DNA of 64,000 bases from Saprospiraceae bacterium (lineage in GTDB: Bacteria > Bacteroidota > Bacteroidia > Chitinophagales > Saprospiraceae): assembly GCA_016722295.1 (NCBI GenBank), contig JADKGL010000030.1, positions 1 to 64,000 of the forward strand. The letters run 5' to 3'. Positions 9,101-24,100 of this stretch are shown piece by piece. Position 1 is the stretch's first letter. Every line of letters starts with the position of its first letter. Below the pieces are notes generated by a model that did not search any database, was not told where the DNA came from, and saw nothing but the letters and a program-made list of their open reading frames with translations. The translations under genes were made by a program, and so were the position numbers.

Positions 9101-12100
9101 AAATAACATCAATACGCACAACAGTATGACACGCATCTACAGCCTCTATACTTGGCAAAGTCACTTTTGCTGTACATGATCTATTGGAAGTTGTTGCTTC
9201 CATATCATAGGCATGTTTTGTGATCACAGGCCCAACAGTATCTTTCAATGTGATCCATTGTGGTCGAGTATAAGTCAACTCTTGATTACACCACCACTCA
9301 CGAATTCTCCAAGTTCTTAATATTCTCTTTACACAAGCGACTTCAGGATATTCCTCGTCGCGATAATCCACTACGATATTGCACAACAAATCTGTTACTG
9401 GCCATATCGTATCTCCTTCAAGAGTAGGCACACCTACCACTGATGGATGAGGATGTCCATCTGCATCCTTTGCATAGTTTGCACTACACTGGAATACTGT
9501 ATCTTTTGGTGTGATTGTTTCGTAAATATTTGCACGCTCGATATACAATACCCATGTACATTTCTCACTTACATTTCCACTTCCGTCTACAGCAATATAA
9601 TCTCTTTCTATACGCTTTATAAAATCTGGATCGCAAGGCAGTGCAAATATTCTTTCATCAAGCAATGTCACTGTCGCTGTACCACAATTTTCTATTACTT
9701 CAGGCTCTAATCCACCCTGCATAAATCTAGCACAACTTACAGTGTCTGTGTCACACACAATTCGTGGAGCATACTTATCTTCTATGCAAACTGTAGACCA
9801 ACAAGAATTACCTCCACAGAATGTATCACGTATAGTGACACTAAAACATTTGCCAATATCTGAACCATCAAATTTATTTTCATGAGCATTACCCCATTGA
9901 TCTTTCACTGTAATTTCATAAGCGAATAAAGGACTAGCCACAGGTGATAATAATGCTCCAGGAGTCAACACACCCATACATAAACTATCCAAACTGAAAT
10001 TGATATTTCCTTTACATGAAATCTGACCACACATTACCAAATGTGCTGCATCTGCATCATCTTCATCAAAGTCTGGATCACCTGCTCCGATTGGACCTGT
10101 ACCATCTCCATCTATCGCATCATCAGTCTCTCCAAATGGATCACCTCCAGCATCATTAGCTGAATCACTATCAGGATCACTATCGATATCATAATTGGTC
10201 ATATCAGTTCCGCTAGGATCTTCCATGTATAACACCTCAGCTTTATTGATCAAAGTTATCGTAGTTGCTGTAGGTAATACAGTTAAATAAATACATGCAG
10301 AATCTTTTTCACCAGGTTGGATTTGATTACTCATTTCGTAGGTGGCATAACCACCACTAAAAGACCATCCTGGATTATATTTATCTTCAAACAAAAATCC
10401 ATTAGACATATAATCTACCATGATATTATTATCAGTAGCTATATTTCCTTGATTGAATATTTCTATTTTAAACTTCACTACATCTCCAGGTCTAACAGGA
10501 GCAATTCTATCTGTTGTCTTGCGCAATGCTAAGTCAATAATAGGAGGCGTAGCACCATCTTGATCGTCTTCATCTACTCCACAACATGAATCCTTTTCAT
10601 CATCAATACTATCACCATCATTATCTGGATCATCATCTGGATCAGAATCAACATCTGGTGGCGTATTGCCATCCATGTCTTCAGCACTTGCTATCTCGGC
10701 TATATTTAATAAATTATCTTTGTTTGCACCAGTTAATACGCGCAATACGATTTGAATATTTGCAGAATCTCCTGGAATAATTGGACCAGCAATAATGTTG
10801 GTCGCATGAGCTGCACTAACTAAAGTCCAAGAATTAAGATCTGCAGGAGACAAGATATATCCGCTTGGAATATATTCGTTCACTTCGATATTCTGTGCAA
10901 CAACGTTTCCTTGATTAAACACAGTCAATGTAAATGTCACATCATCACCGACTCTTACAGGAATAACCTGAGCAGTGCGTTTCACTAATGCTAAATCAAA
11001 TACTTGTGGCACTGCACCATCATGATCATCTTCATCTTCTGTACCATCATCATCAGTACGATCGTCATTGCTTGTGTTTGGATCACCACCAATGTCATTA
11101 GTTGCATCATCGTCTGGGGTGGAATCAATCTCGCGATCTGTGACATCATCACCTACTTCATCTTCGAAGTATTTGATCTCTGCGTAATTTGTCATTGTTG
11201 CAGCTGTTGCATTAGGCAACACTCTCAAGAATATAACCACTTCTGCTGAATCACCATCAACAATTGGTGTCGTAATAATAGTCTCTGCATTTGCACCGTT
11301 CAGCACCCAAGTAGGATTTGCTGAAGCGACAAACTCCAATCCTGAAGGAATATATTCGACAATTGTTACATTGCTTACTGTTCCATTCAACCCTTGATTG
11401 AATACTTTTATTCTATATTCTAAAAGTTCACCAATTTTTGCATATTGATTTGGCGCAATCGTTTTTTTCAATGCTAAATCATAGATTTGGAAGATAGGCA
11501 ATCCTGTATCAGAATCATCTTCATCATCATCTTTATTATCGATCTCATCATCTACTATATCACCATCATTTGTTGGATCTGAATCAGGATCTGAATCCAT
11601 ATCAACCAATGGATTGCCATCATCATCTGTGAATGAACTTATCTCTGCAGTATTAATATAATCTGCTGGATATTTAAATCCTTTCTTAATGATTAAACTA
11701 AATTCTAGAACTACAGAATCTTGTGGGGCTATTGGCCCTTTAATACTAGTAACTGCAACCGATGGAGAGTTCAATACCCATGGATTTGTTCTTGAATCAT
11801 TTGCAATATCATATACATATCCCGCAGCTATATATTCTGCTACATTGATATTATACGCATCTTGATTGCCTTGATTGAAAACTGTTACCTTAAAATCCAC
11901 AATTTCATCAGGTAAATAAATTCGTGTTGGATCAACAACTATTTTGCGTATAGCAAGATCATGGACTGGAAGCAATTCTGGATCGTGATCATCTTCGTCT
12001 TTTGGATCTTTGATTTCATCATTAATTGGATCCCCGTCATTAGTAGGATCTGAATCTGGATTTGAATCAGCATCATCTTTTGTTCGATCATCACCATCTG

Positions 12101-15100
12101 AATCATATGCGGAAGTTATTTCTGCTATGTTTACGTAAGCACCAGTTTGATTGCATGGTGTTACTTTTAATACTAATTCAATTTTTGCATATTCAAGTGG
12201 CAATATCGGACCACCGATAGTGGCTTCTACATTTGTACCATTCAGTGTCCAATCTGGATTCAATGCTGGATCAAATGTATATCCGCAAGGTAGATTATCG
12301 ACTACAGATATTTTCTCTGCTACTACGTTTCCTTGATTATGAACTTCAATTAAGAAAGTCACTAGATCTCCACTGCGATATGGTGCTGCAGTTAGAATTT
12401 GTTTTCGCAATGCAAGATCAAATATTTCTACGAATGCAGGATCATGATCATCTTCATCTTCTTTTCGATCAGGTCCCATGCCGTCCAAATTATCATCATC
12501 TGATGTATTCACTACACCACCGGAATCATCTGTAGAATTCACATTGAAATATGAATCATTATCTTCAGTACGAACTTTCCCATTAGTATCTAATGCCTCA
12601 GTTATCTCTGCATAATTCACATACGCATTAGCATTTAAATCTTGTTGCAATTGTAGATAAATAGAAACTGTGGCCGAATCTCTCCAACACAATCTTTTAT
12701 CATCATATGTCATTTCTGCATTCGATCCTACTAATGCCCAATCTGGATTTAAGCCAGGAACGAATACAAAACCTGAAGGAATATAATCTACAACTTTTAT
12801 TTCATCTACACAGATGTTTCCTTGACATACTAATTGAATATCAAATTTCAATACATCGCCATATCGATAAGGAGCTGATTTATAATTTGTATCCAATGTT
12901 TTTCTCAATGCCAAATCAAATAAACTTAAATCAGCTGGATCGTGGTCATCTTGATTTCCACTAGGATCAGAAACGTCAACCACATCATCTCCTACACCAT
13001 TTGGTTGTACTGCATTTTCAGCTGGAGTATTACTGTTTGGATCTGAGTCAATATCAAATCCTTCATCACCGTTTGTATCTTCTGCTGATTTTATTTCAGC
13101 AATATTTTTATAGACATCAATTGCTGATGGACAATCTATTGGTGGAACATCTATCGTAAAATAAACATCCAATACAATACTTGCTCCTGGTGCTAATGTT
13201 GTCGAAATTGTTTTTTCGACAATACCTGCACTAGGATTCGTCCAACCTGCATTCAATACTGGGTCATTAATAAAATTGTAACCACAAGGGAATCTATCTG
13301 TGACCACAATATTTTGAGCAGTCGTATTTCCTTGATTGAATACAGTAATTAAATAATGGATTTGATCACCATTTCGTAAATTAGCTGGAACTGCTGCCAA
13401 TTGCTTTCTCAATGCAAGATCAAATATTTCTGGACCTGCTGGATCATGATCGTCTTCTTCACCACCTAGATTCGTACTACTGATATTATCATCATTAGTA
13501 GAGCCCGGTGTTACAGCTGTTTCTGCAGCACCGTTAGTTGCTGCTTTGCTATCGATATCAGAACTTGTTTTATCTACTCCTAATGCATTTTGGAATGATC
13601 GAATTTCACTATAATTATTCCAGTTTGCAGATCCTCCCGATGTAGATGCTAATGTTAAAATGATATCAACATAAGTACTATCACCTGGATTCAATGGACC
13701 AGCTATTGTTCTATTTACATTTGGTGAAGTATTCGTCCAATTAGGATTTGTCGCTCCAACAAAAGTATATCCTGAAGGAATATAATCCGTCACTACAACA
13801 TTGTGAGCTGGCATTGAACCTTGGTTGAATACTTTTATTCTGAATGTCAAACTTTGTCCATAAAAATATGGACTTGGAGTCACTAATTCCTTCTTCAATG
13901 CGAGATCCCATATTTCTAAAAATTCTGGATCGTGATCATCTTGATCTGCTGGATTCGTGGTCGCATTATCTATTGGCGTGCCATCATTATTTTGATTATT
14001 ATCTGGATTGCTATCGATGTCTGTTTGAGGTACTCCTCCATTATCCGTAGCAGAACTTATTTCAGAAATATTAGTAAATGATGCAGTACCAGTGCATGGT
14101 ATTAATTTCAATTGAATCGTAAGCATTACACTATCACCAGGATTCAACGGACCTGCAAGAACTGTATTCGCTTCTCTTGAAACAGTATTATATGTCCAAG
14201 TTCCATCGTTCACTACCAAATATTCTAAACCACAAGGAATACTATCGATTAATGCAATATTTCTTGCCACAACATTTCCTTGATTATACACCCAATGTGT
14301 ATAGGTAATCACATCACCATATGCATATGAACTTGCAACTGGTTTTATCTTCTTCATCGCAAGATCAAATATTTGAATTCCTGCTGGATCATGATCATCT
14401 TCTTCTGCTCCTAGATTCGTACTGCTGATATTATCATCATATGTAGAACCCGGTGTTACAGCTGTTTCAGCAGCTCCATTACTAGCTCCCCTACTATCGA
14501 TATCAGAACCAGTTTTATCAACTCCTAATGCATTTTGGAATGAATTTATTTCACTATAATTATTCCAGTTTGCAGATCCTCCTGATGTAGTCGCTATTGT
14601 TAAAATAATATCAACAAAAGTACTGTCACCCGGATTCAAAGGTCCAGCAATAGTTCTATTTACTGTAGGATAAGTATTTGTCCAATTTGGATTTGTCGCT
14701 GCAACAAATGTATATCCTGTTGGAATATAATCTGTCACAACTATATTATGCGCTGCGATTGATCCTTGGTTAAATACTTTTATTCTGAATGTTAAACTTT
14801 GTCCATAAGTATATGGCCCTGCTGTCACTAATTCTTTCTTCAATGCAAGATCCCATATTTCTAAAAATTCAGGATCGTGATCATCTTGATCTGCTACATT
14901 TGTAGTCGCATTATCTATTGGTGTACCATCATTATTTTGGTTGCCATCTGGACTACTATCGATGTCTGTTTGAGGTACTCCTCCATTATCAGTTGCAGAA
15001 CTTATTTCTGAAATATTAGTAAATGATGCCGCACCAGTACATGGTATTAATTTCAATTGAATTGTAACCATTACACTATCACCAGGATTCAAAGGTCCTG

Positions 15101-18100
15101 CTAAAACAGTATTCGCTTCTCTTGAAACAGTATTATATGTCCAAGTTGCATTGTTAACAACCAAATATTCCAAACCACAAGGAATACTATCGATCAATGC
15201 AATATTTCTTGCCACAATATTTCCTTGATTATACACCCAATGTGTATATGTTATCACATCACCATATGTATAAGAACTTGCAACTGGTTTGATCTTCTTC
15301 ATTGCAAGATCAAATATTTGAATTCCTGCTGGATCATGATCATCTTCTTCTGCGCCTTTTGCAATGCTAGAAATATTATCATCATTTATTGAGCCAGGTG
15401 TTACTGCTGTTTCACCTATAGCATTACTTGCAGGATTACTATCTGCTTCTTTTGTATTAACGATGGTATTTGTATTATCTCTGATTTCTGAAATTTCAGC
15501 ATAATTATTCCACGATGAAATACCACTTGCCATTTGTACTCTAAGATTGATCGTAACCAATGCACTATCACCAGGATTAATTACAGGCGCATATGTATAA
15601 CTTACCAATGGTGCAGTTCCTGTCCATCCAATATTATCTCCACTTGCATAACTATATCCTGAAGGAATATAATCATTGATTTTAGTATTTTGCAATGGAA
15701 CATTTCCTTGATTGAAAATGCGAATATTAAATGTAATCAATTGATTATATGAATAAGGACCTGCAGTGGCAACTGTCTTTCGAAGTGCCATATCAATGAT
15801 TTGAATCATAGCAGGGTCTTCATCATCTTCATCAGTTATACCATCTGCATTGGTATCTCTACCATCATCTGCGATGTGATCATCAGTACTTGTACCTGCA
15901 ACTCCACCAACATCATTTGTTGGATTGTTATCAGGTCTGCTGTCGATATCATTATTCGTCATATTATTTCCAGCTGCATCTTCTGCTCTGAATATTTCAG
16001 ATTTATTTACATATGCATTTGCAGTAGAACAATAATTTACTTTTAATTTTATTTGATATGAAACTGAATCACCTGGAACAATATTTCCAGTCAATGTCAT
16101 CTGAGCTATGCGTGAACTGCTACTATATATCCAAGCTGGTTCATTGATCACTAAAAATTCATATCCACAAGGAATGTAATCTAAGATCGTCACATCACTT
16201 GCTGTGATACTTCCTTGATTGAATACTTTTACTTCAAAACAAACTGTATCACCATAAGTCCAACTTGTTTTTGGATTTACAATTGTTTTTCTCAACGCCA
16301 AATCAAAAATTTGAATACCTGCTGGATCGTGATCATCTTCTTCCCCACCTAGATTTGTACTGCTGATATTATTATCTGCTGTACTTCCCGGAAGCACAGA
16401 TAATTCAGCTGCATTATTAGACCCTGGTTGAGAATCTGAATCATCATTAGTTCTATCTGTACCTGACAAGTCTTGAACACTTGTTATTTGTGAATAATTA
16501 ATCCAAGCATTACTTGCCCCTGTTGTTTGTTTTACACGTAAAATGATATCAACAAAGGTGCTATCTCCAGGATTAAGAGTATTAGTTATAATGCGAGATA
16601 CTGTAGGAATACTTCCTGTCCACAATGGATTATCTGATGCTAAATAATTAAATCCTGACGGAATGTAATCTGCAACAGTTGTATTTTGAACGGAGATAGT
16701 TCCTTGATTAAATACTTTTATTCTGAATGTTAAAGCTTGTCCATAAGTATATGGTCCTGCAGTCAACAATTCTTTCTTCAATGCGAGGTCTATGATTTCC
16801 AATGTTTCTGGATCATGATCATCTTGATCTAATGCATTCGTTGTTGCATTATCTATTGGTGTACCATCATTTGCTTGATTGCCATCAGGGCTACTATCGA
16901 TATCCAATGCAGGACTACCAGCTCCATCTTGTGAAGAAGTAATTTCAGAAATATTTGTATAAGCTTTCTGAGTAATACATGACGTTAACTGCAATGTAAT
17001 CGGTATCGCCACACTATCTCCTGGTAATAATGGACCAGCATAAGTTGTCGTTGCTTCTCTTGTCGTTGTATTGTATGACCAAGTTGGACTATTACCTATG
17101 AGATAAGTTAATCCACATGGTAAACTATCTACTATAGATATATTTCTTGCAGTGACATTTCCTTGATTAAATATCCAATGATTGTAAGTGATAGGATCTC
17201 CAAATCGATAAGGACCTGCTGTAACTTTGACTTTCTTTAAAGCGAGATCATACACTTGTATCCAAGCTGGGTCATGATCATCTTCTTCCGCACCTTTTGC
17301 TGTGCTATAAATATTATTGTCATTTGTAGTTCCTGGAACTAAATTATTCTCTTCTGAATAACTACTATTTGGATTGCTATCTGCATCTGCATTATTTACT
17401 ATTGCATTTGTTGCATCTCTTATTTCTGTTATCTGTGCGAAATTTGTCCAATTTGTCGCACCTGTTCCACTTAGGATCCTCAATTGGATTGGAACCATCA
17501 CACTATCGCCAGGATTAATAAATTGCGGTATCGTATAACTCACTGTTGGAGCTGCATTATACCAACCAATATTATCTGCTACAGAATAACTATAACCTGA
17601 AGGAATATAATCCGTGATTATAGTATTTTGCATTCTAACTGTTCCTTGGTTAATGACCCATATATTAAATTGAATCAACTGACCATAAGTATATGGTGGT
17701 GCAGTAGCAATTACTTTTCTCAAAGCCATGTCGATGATTGGTATAGATGCAGGGTCTGCATCATCCTCGTCTGTGATACCGTTTCCATCAGTATCCAATC
17801 CATCATCTGTGATATGATTATCAGTGTTTGTTCCTGGCACTCCTCCTACATCATTTCCAAGTACAGCATCTTCTCTAGAATCCCGATCAGGAAAATCATA
17901 AATATTATCTGAAGATGCAATCTCTGCATTGTTCACTAAACTGCTTCCTCTAAAATCTGAATTGATTGTAAATGTAATATCAACATTTGCAGTTGACATT
18001 GCAGCCACTAATGGTATCGTTAGATTCAAGTTTGCAATGGATCCTGATTGTGTCCAATCTGCATCATTCAAACTTAATCCTGTTGGAATATAATCATTGA

Positions 18101-21100
18101 CTTGAACATTAGTAGCATCCAAGTTTCCTTGATTTGTTACAGTGATCGTAAAGGTAATACTTTGTCCTGGCGCATATGGACCAGGAGACACACTTGTGTT
18201 TATCACTTTGGTCAATGCAAGATCTGCAAATTTATCATTGATCAAAACTTCATAATCTTCAACTTCTCCACTATAAGCTAAACCACCTGGAGTTGAAGTT
18301 GTAATTCCTGCATCTTTTGTCAAACGCAAACGAATATAACTCATCCCTACACTAATGTCGGATGGTACTGTGAAATTCAAATCAAATGTTTGATCTACTG
18401 ATCCATCTGGGACAGGTACTTGTACACCTTCATTTGCATCAAATGTTCCATTGCGATCAAAATCAACCCATGCAGTTAGGTATGCCACCATTCCTGTTTC
18501 ATTGGTCGCTTTTGCTTGTAATGTATATGTAAAACCTTTGAGACCAATACCTAGTGGTGGAATACTGGATAAAGCATCTTCATCATCAATATTTGCTACT
18601 GTCATTTGATTGTCATCACCTGTCGCTGCAGTACCAAATGCTACAGGGAATCCATTTGGCTCGGCATCGATTTCATCACCCAAAAACAAGTCTGGAATGA
18701 TAACATGTTGTGCTCCAACTGAAGCAAGATTTGTTTTGTATGAATTTGGTGCATCAGAAAAATCAAAGAATAAAATTCCAGCATCGAAATCCAAATTCCT
18801 CACACCATTCGGAACATAATAATTCGTAGTAAATCCTGTTACAATATTTGCATCAGAATCATCAGTATCTGAACCTAAATTTGATTTAGTGAACGAAGCT
18901 CCATTTGGCAAAATAAATTTAATCACATAATCTGCTGCAGGTATAGTATCAAATATATAGAAACCATTAGCATCTGTCAAGGTACTTGAAATTGGTGTTC
19001 CTAGATCATTTGCATAAAATAATTGAACTTCTATATTTTCTAATCCTGGTTCATTAGCTTCCTGAATTCCATTGAAATTATAATCTAACCAAACAGTATC
19101 ACCCAATGCTGTATTACCGCAATCGATCAAACTCACTTTTGCAATATAAAAAGCAGGACATCCATTAGCATCGAGATAATCTAAACGATAATCTCTAGGT
19201 GCTGACAATCCTGATACCGTCGTAATAGGAGAATTTGGATTATTCAATCCTGTCGTAGGTGACCACTGATAATTTGTTCCTCCTGTTGGACCAGCTAAAT
19301 TGAAACTAGCACTCATACACACATTAAATACTGCACTGTCGCGTATTTCAGGATAAACAGTAAAATGTATTGTATCATAATCAGCGCACTGATTATTTCT
19401 TGTGGTACGCAATACATAATCAAGGTTATAATTTACACCACTCGTATTTCTAGCTTTGAAAGTGGTTTGCGTCGTATCTGTATTTAAAATAAATGCAATA
19501 TTACTTCCTCCAGTTGGCAACCATTTATAATCAACTCCTTTGGTCAATGGAATAGGTCCTACACCTGTAATTAACTCATTGCTACAAGCTTCAAAATCCG
19601 TAGTATAAGATTGAATTAATCTAGGATAAGATAAAAATGAAGTCATTACTTCACAAACACATGATGTCGCAGGATTAATCACCGCCATCAATCGACAAGT
19701 AGTTCCTGCCATTACTGTATCACATGCATCCAAATTCAATGAATCGCCATTGGCCAATTCTATATTAAATGTCCTAGTAAATAAGAGGACATCACCAGTT
19801 CCCAAATCTCCATCACCATCTTCTGCATAAACTTCTAATACAAACGGTGTTCCAGCAGGAGCATCTTCACCAGTATTTTTTATAGAGAATGAATAACAAA
19901 CTTCTTCCATATCTGGTAATATGGCCGTTGTGCTAGTATGGAATTCACTAAGAGAAACATTTGGTTTTACAAATGTGATAAATTCTTCTGTCTCATCTGA
20001 TATTGCTCTTACTGCACATTCAGTTCCCGAACTTACACACAATGCAGTTTTTGAACTAAACGTGTAGGCAATTATTGGATACGCTCTACACTCTTGTTGA
20101 GCATCTTGCGCTTCAATTGAAAATTTGAATTTCACTTGCGTTAAGGCTGTCAAACCATCAACGATGTCCCAAATCAAATTCTCTTGTCCATTGATCACTT
20201 GTACAACTGGAGGCAAAGAACCAGCATTCATTATATTCACAAAACTGCCTGGGACATAATGAACTCCTGGTGGTAATTTTATTAAAATTGAATCTTTACT
20301 TGCTGTACTTACACTGCCTGGTGATATCGCAAATTCGACATTAATATCGGCACGTTCAAGTAAACATGGATTCAATGTATCTGCATCTAACTTAACTTCC
20401 GTTTTATAAATTTCAGGAAGTCCAGCAATTTGAACTGCACCAGCTGGTGAAAATTTATAATTCGTCAAATCACCACAAGCATTATATGCCCAACTCAGGA
20501 ATCTGGCTCTACTGCCAGAAGCATAATTACAAGTAGTTACAGTTTTAAATCTTACAAATGTGTAATTTAAACCCAACATTAATGTACCAGGTAATCCTGT
20601 GGATTCCAATACTGTATCTTGCTGAGATACATTTATTTTCCAAGTATTTCCATATAAATTTAATGGATCATTTGCGCTCTCCCATGTCGCATCTAAATAA
20701 TTTCCACTTGATGGAGGAGGATATGCTATCTCAAAAGATCCTGGAATATATAATTGTCCATCTGGCAAATCAAACTGAAGATTAATATCACTTAAGCTTC
20801 CTAAAACGGTACTGGACAATTGAATAACATAATCTTGTTCAGCACACAAATCATTGATAACCGGTGTTTCAGGAAATTTAATAATCATTCCTAATTCAGC
20901 ATCTACTGGCTCTAAATATAATGTCTGTGGATTATTACATGTCGCTTCAGCTAATGAATAAGGATATGTTTTACAATTCCACCCAGTGTTAACGATCATG
21001 CTATCGATTGAACAATTATTTCCTGTTACACAAATCTCAAATACTCTTACAAATGGAGATCCCGATACAGCACTGTTCATCAACCCAATTTGATAGATCC

Positions 21101-24100
21101 CAACTTGTGGAGTATAGGTAATAGGGCTTGCAGGATTTGTGATATCTCTTACTGATTGAATTAAAATAGAACCAGATGCGTTTTGTACTGTCAACCATGT
21201 CAATTGTGATGCATAGTCACTCGAATTGACCAGTTGTACTTCAAAACAAGTTTCTTCACCAATCATCTGCTGGGTCTTAATCGGTGTCTGAATTGATAAA
21301 TTTGGTGCTCCTACATATCCATAAACTAATCCATTTGAGTTATCTGGAGGAAGGCTTATAGGATAAGCAACTCTACCCGTTTCTAACTCGTCATATCCAA
21401 AAACTTTTGGATCTAGACTAAACCAATATCTTGGTTTTTGATGCAATCCATTCACAGTGGTTACAGTAGTTTCACATGAACCTATAAAACGAGGGTATCC
21501 TACAAAACGATAACCTTCATCTGCAATCAGCGCTCCAAAATTATCTCTTATGAAATCATAAGATCTAAAATACAATGTGTCTCCTACAATAGTGATATAA
21601 GGAGAAGTAACTGGAATTTCGCCCCAATAATACCCTTGATTTATCGATCCTGGAGAATCTAAATCACCATAGACTCCATTAGTTATCGGAACAATTCCTA
21701 CTGGATCAGGTCGTCCAATAAAATCTTTAGCATAATAATGCCATCTATATCGATCGTAAATCAATCCAGGCGCAATATATGTTTTATGAATTGTGGCGTG
21801 CCCTTTTGGTGTTCTATATTCGAATGGAAAATAATCTAAATTATAATTTCCAATAAAAAAACCAACCCAATCATAACCATTATGTCCAAGACTACAACCG
21901 CCTAGATTTGTTCCATTTGATGAACTTAAGAAGGCTTTCATTTCCACATAATAAACTCGATCTCTAGTATCATCACAAGCATATCGATCTGCTGGTGCAA
22001 CATCCCATAATGTATCATGAGTAGCAAAACTATAATCATCTATGATTAAAGGTTTGAATACATTTCCATCAGTATAAACATTAAAAGTTGGATCCGATAC
22101 GGTAAATAAAACAGTCACTTCGACAGTGTCATTATTTTCATAAACCAAATCAGCTGGAACATTATTCCCAAGATAATTTAAATTACCCGGATGCAAATTT
22201 GTAATGACCTGCGTTCCACTTGGAAACTGCTGTACTAAATCCGCTGTATAAGTTGTACCATCCTCTTTTATAATTTTAGCTGAACCTCCGAGTGGGGTAA
22301 TTGTAGCACCAAATCCCGAAGGCAATTGCATGACTGAAAATGCTGCTTCCCATTGTGGATGCAACAAACTAGTTACAAATCTACCTCGATAGACTGCTTT
22401 TAATGTATCACCAGAAATAAAGCGATCTAAAGCGACCAATCCAGTATCTATGCTACCAGAACCATCTGGTTTATAATTATTATCATTATCTGGAAATTCA
22501 AAATTCTTTCGATCTATATTAAATGACACTGGCACCAATCCTTCACATGGTTCACAAGTTGGACATTTTATTTCTGTCTCTAAATCAGTCTTACAAGTCA
22601 CCAATTGTCCTTTTCCACAATCAGTACAATTTGCATCAGGAGAAAAATATACCTGCAATCTTGTTTTAGCAATTGTACCTTGAAAACAAGGTGGTCCAGT
22701 TTCAGAGCAATCTGCAATGGTGTTCAACTTATACTTCATTCCGTCTGCATACTCAAAACCTACTGGCGCATCACTAAAATCATAGTCGACATACAATGTA
22801 TCACCAGAGAGACTTCCATTATCTGTATACTGGACTCGGCTTGGAGGCCATATCATACCATTCCGACCGTAATAAATTAAATCAGTAGAAGATAGATCTC
22901 CTGAAGTTCCTTTCCAATCAAGACCTTTATCGAAAAAATATTCTACTCGGAATATACCATTAGGGAAAGTGCTTTTATTAGCAAGCCAAGTATTGGCAGT
23001 TCCACTTGAAGTGAAGTTCTCCACTCCAGTTTGTCCATCATACAACAAGACAGCACCTTCGACAAACATATTTTGGATTGCTCTCCAATCTGTAGTATTT
23101 ACTTGATTGATGTAAAAAACATTGTTGTGACATGGATCTTGATAGCTTGCCTGAGCTGCCCAATTCCGATCACCCCAATTCAAAATTCCAAAATACCAAT
23201 TCTGCATATCGCAGTAACCTGGATCATAAGAGCAACCACAACTCACGTATTCCATTTGGAATTCGATCCAAAGGGTATCTTTAGCTTGCAATCTAAACCC
23301 TTTTAAATTGTAGTCAGCTGAACGCAATTGCTGAGCATTATTAGGACAATACCCGCTTTGAGCCACCATATATATTTTGCTCGGCGAGACATGTATTTTT
23401 GGCCCAAATCTACCTACCGAAATCAAAACAGATGCAGTATCCAATCTCACATTTAATTCAGCCCTATAAGCCGAAAGCGAAAACTTAATACTATCTGCAT
23501 AGGTTGTTCCACTATTATATATTATAACTCTTTGTTTAGGTTTATTGGCATAATAACAGGCTGGAATTCCTTCATTATACTCAGCTGTACTAATTAAATC
23601 CCAGGCTGTTCGAGAATTTAATACTGGTCTTAAAATTCCAAACCTCAATCCCGAATTTCTCACAGATTGTTCGCAATTAGCTAAAGCAGTACCGTCACAT
23701 CCATAACGTACTCCTCTAATAATATCTGGAAAAGTAGTAGAGCATTCATTGACAAACCAAACTTCTTTAAACATCAACACTTCATTGAATTGAAACTTTG
23801 CAGTGTCATTTGCATATGGTCCAGCCATTGCTGATCTGATCGCATCGATATCTACTTCATAAAAAGTGGTATCTCCAACAACAGCAATAATGGGTAATAA
23901 ATAATTCCCTACATAAACAGCCTCATTGGTCAAAAGTGGATGATCCTTTACCCAATAAACAAAATTTCTAAGTGTGCCATCTCCTGCATTAACTACACTC
24001 ACTTTGATAGTGTCTCTATAATTTAATGCGGCATCAAAAATAGAGGCGAACCCACCAGTTTTACCTGGCAATGGATTTCCTAATATACTTGGTATCGATA

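Noticed and set aside
13414..15303. CRISPR-like or satellite array
   Set aside because: The repeats are 459-510 bases, in frame and protein-coding; there are no short direct repeats with unique spacers and no cas genes.
8673..18819. Many plus-strand frames opposite the giant gene
   Set aside because: They mirror the Asp/Asn-rich coding repeats, have odd compositions (His, Ile and Ser runs) and no start signals.
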